Notes: a model not told the origin generated them from the sequence alone. DNA of 64,000 nucleotides from Trichodelitschia bisporula (GCA_010356995.1 ML996707.1:310001-374000), one strand, 5' to 3'; shown: positions 23,554 through 35,672, counted from the stretch's first letter. A program made the numbers and translations.

Positions 23554-23817
23554 CGTCACGGGACGTGGTTGACGATGCTCTGGAAGAGCTGAGAGGTGGG
23601 CTTCATTGCTGCTAGACGATGCTGGTAGCTTTTGTGCCCCGATTTAGCATCGCTTCGTGTCTGCTCGTCTTCTGCCTGACCTCACCTTGCCAGCTCCTGC
23701 CTTGATATCAATACGGTGGCCAACTAAGTGCGAGTGTCTAGCCTGATTCTGAGGCTGTTCTGCACATGTGTAGCCGACCTGCTGTATTCTCGAGTTGTCG
23801 CTCCTGTCCTCCCCGCT

Positions 23818-24282
23818 CTACTCCGCGTCGATAAACGGATTGGCAATCTCCTCGCTCCCATCCAGCGGCGATATAAGCGTCAAAAGCGTCCCCCTCGCAA
23901 CAATCAACCCAAGCGAGCGCGAACTCTCCTCGCCCTCCTCATCTGCCAGTCATCAGCCCCACCTCCCAAAATCACACCAAACCCACTCACCCCTCATAGT
24001 CTCCTTCACCTCATCCAGCACCAAATTCATCAACTGATCAAAACCCTTAAGCGTGCCCACAACCTCGCGCCCGCCGTTGAACTTGACGCGGATCTGCTTG
24101 TCCATAAACCGGCTCAGGTCGAGGATATTCTCCTTCTTGGGCCGCTCGCGCTCGCCGTGGTCGTCGCCGTGGCCGCCGCGTGGAGCTCCGCGGTTGCCGC
24201 CGCGGTTGCCGCCTCTACCGCTGCCCCGGTCGGAGCGCCCGCCGCGGTTGAACCCGCCGCGGATGGTGGCGCGGTCGGACAT
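23818..24282 (-). CDS. lsm7: LSm7, U6 snRNA-associated Sm-like protein
   Basis: Exons 24282-23991 and 23942-23818 (48 bp intron GTGAGT...TGGCAG) give 138 residues. An RGG-rich N-terminus (about 1-45) precedes the Sm fold: Sm1 motif ENILDLSRFMDKQIRVKFN...VVGTLKGFDQLMNLVLD, then Sm2 motif SLGLIVARGTLLTLISP. It ends SEEIANPFIDAE. LSm7 is a subunit of the LSm1-7 ring (mRNA decay) and LSm2-8 ring (U6 snRNA). The RGG leader is known from filamentous-fungal LSm7 but absent in yeast. Convergent with DML1, 264 bp between stops. Confidence 0.93.
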
Positions 24283-25261
24283 GCTGTGTGGGGTGTGGGT
24301 TGCGGTTTTGCGAGGGGGATGAGGAGACGTGAAAGTCGAGATGGAGTTGGAGATGGATGGAAGGCGTGGTCGAGGTAGGGGTGGGGTGGGAGAGGTGAAA
24401 GCGGGGTGTGGGGTGGTGAGCGGAAAGAGAAAGGGCGGTGGGAGGGCGTCGTGGGTTGGGATGGAAGTCGCGATGCTGGCCGAGTGTTTTGCCAAGTCAT
24501 GTCATGTGACAGTTGTGACGGAGTGGAACCGCCAGCCTTGCTTAGGACGACGGATATGGTTGGATGAAATGGCGGAGTGGAGCGGAGTGTGATTGGGTGA
24601 GAGGGGAGGGGAGTGGAGTGGGGAGGGGCGGAAAAGCTTTTATGGTCGGGTGCTGACGTAATCTCCGCTCCGCTGGACTCCGCTCCTCTCCGGGTTTAGG
24701 TCGGAGTCAGGTGACGGAGCATTAAAGAAGCGGACCCATTGCTGAAAGAGTGCGTAGCTGGTCGCCGTCTACAATAATTGATCTCATCGATCATCTTTCC
24801 GTTGCATTTCTCTGTCAAACAATCGTCCATTGCCGAGTGTCAGCGCAATCAATTGGCGCATTGCTATCCACGAAATTCCAAGCGAGAGCTGCGTACAAAC
24901 TGCGCAACGCGTCGTCTGCTGGATTGCCATTTTCCGCGTCTTCCGTTGGCGTCTCTCTTCTCTCTTCTCTCCTCTCCAATCCCCCCACCTCTCAGAGAAT
25001 CCCTCTCCTCCCCTCCCCTCCCCTCCCCCCCCCCAGTCCCCATCCCGCCCATCCGCCCGCTGCTTTTTTTCTTCTTCCCCCTCCTCTCCTCCCCCCTTCC
25101 ATCCTCCTCCCCCTCCAAAAATTCCTCTCCTCCCTCCCCTTTCCTTTCCTCTCCTCTCCACCCAAATCTTCCTCTCCACTCGTATTTTCCCCCAACTTCC
25201 TGCACCTCCACCCCGCGCTCCATAATTGTTCTTCCGCCCCAATTCCGCTCCCATTTTAATC
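24283..25261. other. Divergent promoter region LSM7 / Zn2Cys6 gene
   Basis: Contains a CRE-like TGACGTAA at 24654-24661, flanked by GGAGCGGAG and CTCCGCTCC motifs in opposite orientation, and a long pyrimidine tract listed separately. No gene seen; the minus-strand frame 24784-25518 is a polypurine artefact. Confidence 0.5.
24955..25215 (+). repeat. Polypyrimidine (CT-rich) tract in the leader of the Zn2Cys6 gene
   Basis: About 260 nt almost free of purines (TCTCTTCTCTCCTC, CCCCTCCCCTCCCC and similar), ending about 45 nt before the ATG at 25262. Such leaders are common in fungal regulatory genes; the tract can form triplex DNA and may bias initiation. Confidence 0.8.
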
Positions 25262-26834
25262 ATGGACAGTATTACAACTGTCCAGCACGAACAATCCGTT
25301 CCCCCGGCCGACGCCTCCAATCCACATCTCAAGCGCAAGCGGAGTCCGTCCAACGACACCCTCGCCGCGGCCGCGGCCGCTGCAGCAGCGGCCGCTACGG
25401 CCAACACCTCCGCCAACTCCGCCGCCCATCCACCTCCGCAGAAAGCCGCCAAAACGACGCCGACGCCAACGCCGAATCCACCAGCAACGACAACAAACAC
25501 ACAGCACCTCGCGATCAATTACCTCGCGCGACAGTACAACGAGGACCTGCCGCTCATTTCCAGCGATGACAGTCTCCCTAGCATCCTGCAGCTGCTCGGT
25601 GAGTATGCCGGCGTGCTGGAGCGCCACGAGAGCATGGCGTGCAACCTGGGCGCGCGCCCACTGGGTCCTATTCTGATAAAGCGCTTTGAACGGCTTTTCG
25701 ACGAGCCGCCCAAGGTGCTCAAATGCCATGGCAAGGAGGGCTCGACGGTGACGTGGTTGGACGTGGTGGAGTTTGCGCGCAGCAAGCCGGAGCAGTTCAC
25801 GCTGGGCCAGCGCAGCGAGGGCGCGCGCGTGTGCCAGTTCTACACCAAGCAGTGTCGCGTGCAGATCTCCGAGGAGGATTATGTGCTCATTTCGTCGGGC
25901 ATTCCGCAGAAGATGATTCCGCCGCAGCCCATAATCGAGGATGAGGACAAGGAACTGTTGACGCTTGAGATACTGGAGAAGAACCTCAACTCCATCTGCC
26001 ACATGGCCGACCAAGGTACGTGGTCGCACCTGCCTTCTCTCATACCCAAGCTAACCCACCCCCGCAGTTGCCGCGCGCACCCGCCAACTCCGCCACCGCA
26101 TAACCGGCCGGCGCAACGCCATCCTCGACCGCAGAGCCAACGACACAAGCCTCCCCATCCGCGCCTCCTCCCCCTCGCACAACGGCGCCGCCGGCACCGC
26201 CGCCTCACCCAGTTCCTCCATACTCGCGCAGCTCGCAGCCGCCGCCTCTGCCCCTTCCGCCGGCTTCGTCGCCGTCAACACGCGCTCGTCGGCCGACAAC
26301 CCAGCATCCAATACCCGCTCCCTCCTCGACCGCCTCTTCCCCCAGCCCGACAGGCCGAGCTCGAACGGCGGCGAAGCTACCTCGCCCATTACCCCCGCCG
26401 CGCCCTTCTCCCGCGCCGCCTCCGCGTCCTACAGGCCCGACGACCCGTACGGCGGAACGCCGGGCGCTCAGCAGCGTGCGTCTGCGGGCTCGACACCACA
26501 ACCGACGCCTGTGCCGCAGAAGGACGACGGCGGGCCGTTTAAGACGGAAATGGTACTGAGGATGGATTCGCTACGAAGGGGTGAGCGCGTGCTCCCGCCG
26601 TGCGATAGGTGTCGCAGGTTGCATATGGATTGTATTAAGAATTTGACGGCGTGTCAGGGGTGCACGAAGAAGCATGCTAAGTGTGGGTGGAGGGATGTGC
26701 GCGAGAGCGAGGTTTTTGCGGCGGCGGTGGGGGGGCTGGAGGGCGAGTTTGAGGCGTTGAGTGCGCGGGCGATGGCGGTTGAGGGGTTGGCGGTGGAAGG
26801 GGGTTCGGGGGGGGAGGGTGAGGGCGGGACGTAA
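25262..26834 (+). CDS. Zn2Cys6 protein with C-terminal binuclear cluster
   Basis: Exons 25262-26015 and 26068-26834 (52 bp intron, CTAACCC...CCGCAG) give 506 residues. Poly-Ala (about 37-47) and Pro/Thr stretches lead into a conserved middle region (about 75-265) with NLGARPLGPILIKRFERLF, VTWLDVVEFARSKPEQF and CRVQISEEDYVLISSG, then VAARTRQLRHRITGRRNAIL. The cluster near residues 430-457 has exact C-x2-C-x6-C-x6-C-x2-C-x6-C spacing. A C-terminal cluster is unusual among fungal Zn2Cys6 factors, which usually carry it near the N-terminus; the middle region looks conserved and may be the main functional part. Target genes unknown. It may not be a classical activator. Confidence 0.85.
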
Positions 26835-27101
26835 TGAATGAGGTACATGGGTGCATAGGGTAGGCGTTTTCGTGGGTTAGGGTAGGGTGCGGGATGCATG
26901 CACGCATGGCATGGGTACGGCGTTACGTAGGCGGGAGCAATGGATACAAAGCCTTTCCCTCCGCCCCTGCAGGAGGTCCGAGGCACACGGGCTTATTATA
27001 CAAAACACACAAGACTTCCCCTGGATGTCGTTCTCCTTCAATCGTCCCCCTCATCGCCCCCCTCGTCGTCGCTCTGCGTAGGTCGAGGATTCCAGGGCCG
27101 C

Positions 27102-27893
27102 CTAGTGCTGCTGCTTTTGGGCGGGGCGCGGGTCGTACTTTTCGGTGAAGGGCGAGGCGTGTTCTTGGGCGGGGGGCGCGTGCTGGTCGGGCGTGTGCTG
27201 CTGCTGCGCGGCGTGCTGGTTGGTCGGCCCCTCGTTGTGCTTGAAGTGCTTGGCGGTTGCGGGGCGAAGTCGTCGTCGCTGGGCCAGGCCGCGGGGGGGG
27301 GNNNNNNNNNNNNNNNNNNNNNNNNNNNNNNNNNNNNNNNNNNNNNNNNNNNNNNNNNNNNNNNNNNNNNNNNNNNNNNNNNNNNNNNNNNNNNNNNNNN
27401 NNNNNNNNNNNNNNNNNNNNNNNNNNNNNNNNNNNNNNNNNNNNNNNNNNNNNNNNNNNNNNNNNNNNNNNNNNNNNNNNNNNNNNNNNNNNNNNNNNNN
27501 NNNNNNNNNNNNNNNNNNNNNNNNNNNNNNNNNNNNNNNNNNNNNNGGATAGGGTTGGTTGGGGGGGGGCGCGGTGAGCGTGACGGTCGAGGCGGTGATT
27601 ATGACTGTCGAGGTGTAGGTTGGGTACGCGTACTCGGTGTCGTCGGGGGTCCAGGAGGGGGTGAAGGTGCGGGTTGGGGGGTTGGTGGTGCGGGGGGGGT
27701 TGCGGAAGGAGGTTGACCAGACTGTGCGGTTTTGAGGTCAGTGTGGGCTTTTGGGGAGAGGGTTAGGGGATGGGAAAGGGATAGGGAGCGGACTTTGTGG
27801 CTCTGGCGTGGGCGCTGGATCGGCCTCTGGCTCCGGTGCCGCGAGGGGCAGCGCGGCGGCGAGCGAGGCGAAGAGCAGAATGGCGGCGCGCAT
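27102..27893 (-). CDS. Secreted or cell-surface Pro/Thr-rich protein, interrupted by an assembly gap
   Basis: Exon 1 (27893-27794) encodes MRAAILLFASLAAALPLAAP, a clear signal peptide, then a PEPEADPAPTPEP segment. After a 72 bp intron (GTCCGC...CGCACAG), exon 2 from 27721 reads WSTSFRNPPRTTNPPTRTF, then SWTPDDTEYAYPTYTSTVI and ITASTVTLTAPPPNQPYP, and enters the gap 27302-27546. Beyond the gap the frame with extreme G/C third positions ends ASPFTEKYDPRPAQKQQH, stop at 27102. Size and reading frame across the gap are unknown. Ser/Thr/Tyr-rich TVTLTA-type segments are common in fungal wall proteins, but no domain is recognised and no GPI signal is seen at the end. Confidence 0.65.
27302..27546. 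other. Assembly gap (245 N)
   Basis: A run of N directly preceded by a poly-G stretch and soon followed by a nine-G run. Sequencing through GC homopolymers probably failed. It removes part of the coding sequence of the secreted protein. Confidence 0.98.
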
Positions 27894-29132
27894 GGCTAAC
27901 GAGCGTGGAACCTCAGATCGCAGGTAACTGAGGAAAGGAGCGGCGGCGCACGGATGCGACCGCACCGGCGGCGACGGCCATTATATACCAAGGGCCTGGA
28001 GGGGGTCGGTTGCGATCGGCTTGGGGGGTTTATATTGCGCCCAGAGGGGGGTGACCGGGTGGATGTTTTTATGTGTCTTGTGAACGGGCGCGGCGATGGG
28101 TGCACGGCGTGAGGTGGGCGGGTGCGGGTGGGTCATTTCGCGGGATTGGGAGCTGGGATGGGGGGGTGCGTGGCCACCCTAGAGTTATAGTTGGTATACT
28201 GTATGGATTGGGTGATGGGGAGATGAGGGCGAGATGGGGAGGGGGGGGGGGGGGGGGGGGGGAGTGCGGAGAAGTCTAGAACTAGAACTGGGTGCCGGGG
28301 AACGGTCAGGTACGGCGGCCTGTGTGCTGAGCGATGTGTAGGCGATTGAAGGATCGATCGAGATTCCAATGCCTCATACTTCAGCATGTTGGGCCTGATG
28401 CTTTTTTCCTTCGCTTCGGTTTTGATTCCCGTGCTGTCTCCGACAGCGAGCTCCGCCCGGCGAGCGGCCGCCTTGTCCTCGTCAGCGCATAGTCGCACCG
28501 TTCGACAGCGTACTTGGCGGCTTTGCCCGTCCGGGCCTCATTCGCGCGGTAATGCGCCATCCAAGACGCCAGATGGGGGGGTAATATGGAGTGCATTTAT
28601 TATAGGGCTTTGGCGGACGTGATGCTGGGGGGGGTGGTGGATATGTCCCGCGGAGGGCACGTGGCGAGGCTGGGCAGCCTTGTTGGGCGGCGGAGTCACG
28701 TGGGCTGACGTCATGAGAAGTTGACTTTTTGAGTGCTTGTGAGGGTGTGGGGTGATGAGGGTGGAAAGGAGCGTTGTCGTAGCCAAATGGCTTAAGATAT
28801 AGGCGTTGGAGGCTTTGTGAGGTATTTCCTGGGCCTTCGGTAAAGAGACGGGGAAAGGGAGATGCGCCAGGCCGATGGTTGGCATGGGCGCTTGCTCCAT
28901 TTGGCGGGATGACGTCTGATATCCAATCCAACTCCAGCCTAGCCCCTCCTCTTGTCCCTCCCTGCAACATTACTTGCAACACAACCTCCTCCATTCCTGC
29001 TTTTCACCACCCCTCCTCTATTCCCTGAGAAAGCTCTTTAAATACCTTTCATCTCTACTTGTTTCTCCATCTTTCAAACAGCAGATTGTCGATTGCTGGG
29101 TTCATCCTTGAACACCACCCGCTCCATTCATC
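27894..29132. other. Divergent spacer: secreted protein / Gly-His repeat protein
   Basis: Holds both promoters. Contains a poly-G run (separate entry), and a C/T-rich leader with a TTTAAATA box at 29037-29044 about 90 bp before the ATG at 29133. No gene seen. Confidence 0.55.
28241..28262. repeat. 22 nt poly-G run
   Basis: Uninterrupted G homopolymer, preceded by GGGGA, in the intergenic region; capable of quadruplex formation. Confidence 0.9.
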
Positions 29133-32100
29133 ATGAATTCGTTGAGAAACATCCTGTACGTTTGCCCTTGTTTGCTTGCTGTTGCTTGCTGGTGACGACG
29201 TTGCTGATACTTTATACTACAGACACCCTGGCTACAAGAATGACGAGGAGATCTTGTACGGCAATCGTAAGCCAGAGCCTAAGCCTGGACGCGGAGATAT
29301 GCCGCATGGTGCGGGGAATTCGTCCGCTGTTGCTGCAGCAGACACGGCCATGAAGATGCAGTAAGGTCATTGAACGAGGCGATGATACACATAGCTGACA
29401 ATGGCAGTCCGGAGAGCGCACACGCCGCACCGGTAGGACAGCAGCACGAGGCCACAGCTACTACCAACGACACACAACATCCATCCCGGAGCCCCGTCCA
29501 GCGACATCATGATCGGCCCGAGGAAGTAGCTGGCATCGGCCATGGTCAACCAAGTGAGAAGATAGTGTGAGTCGCTCCCCCTTCGATCCTTCCCGCCGTC
29601 TCGATGCACGGTCGATCGCACGGTGATCACTTCATGTCAGATTCTGACATTCTACCAATGACAGGCACGAAGATCCTCACTCTGGCCCCGGCCGTCAATC
29701 AACCACGGCACCGACCACCCAACACCCTGAAAGCGACCACCGGCACACCCTGGCCGGCACCACCGCCAGCCAAAGCCATCCCGACCGTCCAAAGTCGACC
29801 GACAACCAAACCAATGCGAGCATCAAGTCCGGCACTGTGGGCCGCGCACCGAAATCAGGTCTCGACCAAGAAGGCAGCGAATTCCACCGTGACACCGAAG
29901 CTGCTCTTGCAGCGGCTACAGGCACGGTAGCGGTTACAGGCGTGTCAGGCAGTCGCTTCAAGGAACACGGCCTCGGTGACACTCATGGCCAGTCCGACGC
30001 TCAAGGCCAGCGCCGGGACGTCCCCACTGCCTCCACCGCAGTTCCTTCTAATGAGGCACGCTCCTCCGGCCCTGCTCCAAATACCGTTGGCCCGCACAAG
30101 AGCGACATCCTCAACGTCATTGACCCTCGTGTGCTGCCCGTCCCGGAACTCCAGAAGAGCAACCGCGCCCAGCCTACTGCTACTGATCCTGCGCCTCACA
30201 CCGTTGGTCCGCACTCTAGCGATGCTCTCAACGTGCTCGACCCGCGTGTGCTGCCGCAGCCGGAGAAGCAAAAGGGCAACCGCTCGGGTTCGACGACGGA
30301 AGACCCAGCCCCGCACACCGTCGGCCCGCACAAGAGCGACGCCCTGAACGTGCTAGACCCGCGCGTGCAACCACAGCCGCAGAAGATGAAGGATCAGCAC
30401 CTGCATATCCCAGGGGAATATCCGGAAACCCCGCAGCAGGAGATGGATGATCCGCACAACGCACCGCACAAGGAGACGCATGACTCGTCCAGTCATGGGC
30501 TGAAGGGTCTCCTAGCCGGTGCGGGTATTCTCGGTGCGGGGAAGAAGCTTGCTCATCGCGAGAAACAGGGCGAGAAACGGGACCAACCGTTTGGCGGCGA
30601 TAATACCCAGGAGTATCATGACCACCAGGACCCGAATCCGTATACGTCCAAGCCGGTTGATCCGCGGGTTGGGAGTGTGCGCGGCCGGAAGGAAACAACG
30701 AGCCCTAAGCAGGAGACTGGGCATCACTATGGTCGCGATGCGGCGGTGGCTGGTGCTGGTGCCGGTGCGGTACTGGGCGTACATGAGCTGAAGAATCGCA
30801 AGAGCCACGAGGATCCGGCTCAGCCGAGCGCCGTCCACTCGGCTCGTGATACTGACGCAGTGAGACACTCCGGCGAGATGGAGCAGCGTGGCAAGCACCT
30901 TCCCGGTGAGACGGGAACCCACAGCGAGCACCACTACGGCCGGGATGCCGCCATCGCAGGCACCGGTGGAGCAGCGGGCGCGCATGCCCTGCGGCATCAC
31001 GATGCGCAGGATGATCTCCGCCATCCGACTGAAGAGACACATGCTCCCAAGCCAGTCGAGCAGACCGCTAACCCCGCCCCGCAAGCCCTCAGCGGACCGC
31101 AAGTTCTCAGCGGAGCGGGCGCTCACGAGCAGACGCAACCCCCAAAAGAGTCCCACCACTACGGCCGTGACGCTGGTCTCCTCGGTGGGGGGGCCGCTGC
31201 GGCGGGTGCCTACGCCCGCCATCATAACGACCAGGAGGGCGACCTGACTCAACACCAATATAACGGTCTGGTGGGCAAGACGCATGAATCCCAGCCGGTT
31301 GGCCAGACAGCTTACGCTGCCCCGCAGTCGCACGGCGGAGTGGGTGCTCGTGAGCAGACGCATCAGCCAAAGGAGTCGCACCATTACGGCCGCGATGCAG
31401 GTCTCCTCGGTGGCGGTGCCGCTGCCGCAGGTGCCTATGCCCACCACCATAACGACGAAAAGGATAGGGCACATGGATCCCAGGCAGTCGACCAGACGGC
31501 CTATGCTGCCCCGCAAACTCACAGCGGCGCAGGTGCCCATGAGCAGATGCAGAAGCCTAAGGAGTCCCACCATTACGGCCGTGACGCAGGCCTCCTCGGT
31601 GGCGGCGCTGCTGCCGCAGGTGCCTATTCCCACCATCATGATGGACAGCAGAGCACGGCACAGGGTCCCCAGTCGGTCGATCAGAAGACCTACGCCGCGT
31701 TACAAGCACACAGCGGAGTAGATACTCACGATCAGACGCGTCATCCGCAGGAGTCCCACCACTATGGTCGTGATGCTGCTGTCCTCGGAGGCGCCACCGG
31801 GGCGGGTGCCTATGCCGCCCACCACCTCAACGATCAGCACAGCACGACACATGCGTCCCAGCCGACCACTACCCAGCAAGCTCACAGCTCAATGGGTGCT
31901 CACGAGCAGACGCATCACCCACAAGAGTCTCACCACTACGGCCGCGATGCCGCCGTCCTCGGTGGCGGCGCCGCTGCGGCGGGTGCATACGGCCATCATC
32001 ATAACGATCAACAGAGCACGGCGCATACATCCCAGCCGGCCACTACCCAACAAGCTCGCAGCGGAGCGGGGGCCCATGATCAGACGCGCCACCCACAAGA

Positions 32101-32875
32101 GTCCCACCATTATGGTCGTGATGCTGCCGTCCTCGGCAGCGGTGCCGCCGCCGCAGGTGCCTACGCGCACCACCACAACGACCAGCAGCGCACATCGCAG
32201 CCTACTCACGATAGCGGACACCACCCCGTTCAAGCCGCCGATCCCACACATCCTGCCCAAGGCCGCGACCCCATCGACGTGCTCTCCACCTCTCACACGC
32301 TCGAAGGGTACTCCGACCAACGCGCCTCCTTCCACGGCGCACACGGCGCCGGCAACGCCGATCTACACCCCGGCTTCGCAGCCGCGCCCGTGCTAGGCGC
32401 CGGGGCTGCTCCGCGGCTTGCGGAGCATGTTGCCGAGCACAGGCACGAACCCACGCATGAGCATGGGGCTGAGCCGGTGCGCGAGTCGCTAGATTCGGAT
32501 CGGGAGGGGCATGGCCGGGGGGATAGGAAGAAGAAGAGGCGGAGTATTCTTGGGTTTTTGCATAGGGATAAGCATCATGATGAGGAGCGGCACCATGATG
32601 AGGATGGTAGTGTAGCGACTGGACATGGGCATGGTGGTGATGGCGCGATCGGGCCGGCGCCTGGGATTGCGGTGCCGGGTGGTGTGGCCCCGGGTGCCGG
32701 GGCGGCGGCGGCGAGTGCGAGTATGGCGGCTGTGCCGTCGGGTGCGCCGGTGGGGCCGCAGGTTGTGAATGCGAAGCATCCAGTTGTTGAGCAGCGGGAT
32801 GATGGGCGGAATAGGCTGCATAAGGATCCGCCGGCGAAGTATCAGGCCGGGAGCGGGAGGGGTTCGGCTTTTTAG
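29133..32875 (+). CDS. Large Gly/His-rich repeat protein (glycine-zipper/LEA-like, stress type)
   Basis: Exons 29133-29155, 29223-29360, 29408-29566 and 29665-32875, all introns phase 2, give 1176 residues. It opens MNSLRNILHPGYKNDEEILYG, a start I associate with a fungal family of repeat-rich stress proteins. Three repeats of the type TVGPHKSDALNVLDPRV (30077-30375) are followed by eight repeats built on HHYGRDA plus a Gly/Ala run (30722-32200); six close ones read HHYGRDAxxLGGGAAAAGAY with His-rich tails, at 165-180 bp spacing. The Gly/Ala run looks like a glycine zipper and could insert in or associate with membranes; the flanking His clusters could bind metal. A basic, His-rich C-terminus ends NRLHKDPPAKYQAGSGRG. 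No signal peptide. Function unknown; desiccation or stress protection is a guess from composition. Confidence 0.8.
30722..32200 (+). repeat. Coding tandem repeats (HHYGRDA units, eight copies)
   Basis: Eight copies at 165-250 bp spacing. The last six are nearly identical in protein and close in DNA, indicating recent expansion; the first two have diverged. Such arrays change copy number easily. Confidence 0.85.
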
Positions 32876-33421
32876 GGGTGCGTTGTGAGGGCGTTGGTGC
32901 ATGTACGTTTTTAGGCGAATGGTAATGATGACGGCTTTAGTTCTTGAAATGAATTGGTGTGGTTTGAATCTTGCGAGTGAATGTGATGCCGTGAGGCTGT
33001 AAGGGGGATAAGCCGTGAGGTACCATACAGGCAAGAGCATGAAGCAGCGGTCCAAAGGTACGAGTATGTTTGGGAGGACTATTTTCCGCCGAGCCACAAG
33101 ATTTTAATGTGCTGTAGATGTGCTAGTACGCAAGCCCCGAGAAACCCGATCTCGCATGTAGGACAATCTCCCCGCGGCGTCTGTACCCCAAACATGCCAA
33201 TCCCGGTCTCCCAAATCAAGGGCCCTATCCCGCATGCCCCCGGGTCATGGAATGCCCTCAGCGCTCCCGCTCCATATAAACATATGAGTATATACTCGGA
33301 GTTCATGGCCCACCTCTAATTATACTGCCGGGCGTAGCCAGTTTCTTCAACACCATATAGTCTGCTTTAAATGTAGTGCACCGCTGCGGCGCCGTCTTGT
33401 GGAAATCCGGTCTCTTTCGCG
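32876..33421. other. Spacer before GH51 gene
   Basis: 3' UTR of the repeat protein and promoter of the arabinofuranosidase; a CATATAAAC box lies at about 33271. No gene seen. Confidence 0.55.
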
Positions 33422-35672
33422 ATGTTGCTCCTCAGCCTCGCCTTGCTGCTCCCCCTGGGCGCAGCCTTGCGCCCGCGCGCGCTGAACATCTCATACTCCG
33501 ACCTCCTGGAGTACACGAACACAGGGAACACAAACGTCGCGCTGAAAATACACACCAAGAACACAGCCGCACGGAATGCTACTGCGCCGTTCGTCCCCCC
33601 AGCTTCCCCCTTCCCCATTCCTCACTAACCCGGTAGGCATCTCTACGGCCTAATGTTCGAAGACATATCCCACTCCGGCGACGGCGGGATCTACGCCGAA
33701 CTGCTCCGGAACCGCGCCTTCCAGGGAAGCGACGGTAACACCGGGCCGAATCTAGACGGGTGGACGCCGATCGGGGGTGCGAAGCTTAGTCTCGACCGCT
33801 TACACCCGATTTCCGATGCGCTGCCTGTGAATCTCCAGGTCGATGTTCCGCAGGGTGCGAGGGGGGAGGTTGGGTTTCAGAATACCGGTATGTGGTCCTG
33901 GGGCGAGTGGGGAAGGAGGGACTGACGGGGATAGGCTGGTGGGGGATTGATGTCCGGCGGCAGACATACACAGCCAGTTTCTACGTGCTCGCCAATGAGC
34001 CGAAGCAGAAGGGCCGCGCTGCGAGTCTTCGCGCGAGCATACGCTCGAAAACTGGCACCCAGTTCGGCAGTGCCGCAGTCGCCAAACGCGTGTGGCCGAC
34101 GGCGGAGTGGACGCGGGTTGAGCTTCCCATCACGGTGACGCAAAAGGCGTCGAATGAGAATAATACGTTTGTAGTTACGTTTGACGGGGCGGAGACGGCG
34201 GGGATGACGTTGTACTTCCAGCTCATATCCCTCTTTCCGGAAACGTACAAAGGGAGGAAGAATGGACTGAGGAAGGACCTCGCGGAGGCGTTTGCTGACC
34301 TCAAGCCGAGCTTTTTGAGATTCCCTGGGGGAAACAATCTCGAAGGTGAGAGCGTGCAGACGCGCTGGCGGTGGTGGAAAACGATCGGCCCGCTCACCGA
34401 GCGCCCCGGCAGGTGGGCAAATTGGGGGTACTAGTAAGTCTCCCCTTTCCCCTTTTTCTCAGGTGGGTACTGATGCCAGCGAAGCAACACCGACGGCCTC
34501 GGCCTCCTCGAATACCTCGAGTGGTGCGCCGACATGTCCATCGAGCCCGTCCTCGCCATCTGGGCCGGCTTCAGCCTCGACCGGTACGGGAGCAGCGGCA
34601 CCTCCATCCACCCCAACGCCATGGAGCCCGTCGTCCAAGAAGCGCTCGACGAGCTCGAGTACTGCATGGGCGGGCCGGAGACAAAATACGGCGCGTTGCG
34701 GGCGGCGCATGGACACCCCGCCCCGTTCAGGATCAACTACGTGGAAATCGGGAACGAGGACTGGTTCTCGCGGTCGTATGGATATCGTTTCCGCGCGCTG
34801 TACACCGGGCTCAAGGCGCGGTATCCGAATATCACGTATGTGAGCACGCAGTGGGATGAGGTGGGTGGGGTGAAGATGGAGTTACCGCCGGGAGCGATGT
34901 GGGACACGCACCACTACGAAGAACCGCACTACTTCCTCAAGAACTTTGATTTTTACGATAACTGGCAGTTGCGGACCGGGAACAAAGGCGTCGGGGTCCT
35001 GCTCGGGGAATACAGCGTCTACCAATCCGACACGCCGTCCGGCGCCGTCAACTTCCAGAACCCGCCGGACAAACACGTGTTCTACCCGCAGATGCTGAGC
35101 GCGATAGCGGAGGGAGTGTACGCCCTGGGGGGTGAGCGGAATCCGCATACTGTGAAGATGAGCAGCTATGCCCCCTCTTTGCAGAATCTGAACAGGTATA
35201 ATTGGACGCCGAATATGATCCAGTTTACGGCGCATCATGATAGGACGGTTTTGAGCACTAGTTACTGGCAGCAGTGGATGTTTGCGAGGTATCGCGGGAC
35301 GCATACGCTGCCGGTTACAAATACGGGCGGGTTAAATCCGCTGTATTGGGCGGCGGCTATTGATGAGCGGGCGAAGGTGGTGTATCTCAAGGTTGGTGTG
35401 CGAGGAAGTCGGGACGAGGACATGCTGACGGGGAATAGGTGATCAATGCCGGCAAGGACGTAGCGAACCTTGCCGTGGACATCGACACGCCGTATTCGGC
35501 GGTTAACGGAACCATTCTCTCGGCCGAGGACGCCAAGGCTTTCAACTTCGTGGACCATCAGACGTCCGTCGTGCCGAGGCCGCTCAGCCTGCCGGCGCAG
35601 AAGTCGAGCACTGGCAACTTCAACTGGAAGGTGCCGGCATTCTCGATTACGGTCTTGCAGTTCAATTTGTAG
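33422..35672 (+). CDS. abfA: GH51 alpha-L-arabinofuranosidase, secreted
   Basis: Exons 33422-33588, 33637-33887, 33935-34433, 34485-35391 and 35439-35672 give 685 residues. A signal peptide (MLLLSLALLLPLGAALRPRA) is followed by HLYGLMFEDISHSGDGGIYA, the GH51 hallmark. Acid/base Glu lies in VEIGNEDWF (about E397) and the nucleophile Glu in LLGEYSVY (about E481); GLNPLYWAAAID is also typical. The enzyme releases terminal arabinose from arabinoxylan and arabinan (EC 3.2.1.55), outside the cell. Intron 1 uses GTTCGT and intron 4 GTTGGT as donors; intron 3 has an AAG acceptor chosen because it restores GYYNTDGLGLLEYLEW. No neighbouring carbohydrate-active gene, so it is not part of a degradation cluster here. 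Confidence 0.93.

Noticed and set aside
24784-25518. 244-codon minus-strand frame, Gly/Glu/Arg-rich
   Set aside because: Antisense of a polypyrimidine leader and of the Zn2Cys6 start.
30512-31639. 375-codon minus-strand frame
   Set aside because: Mirror of the tandem repeats in the Gly/His protein; periodic because the sense gene is periodic.
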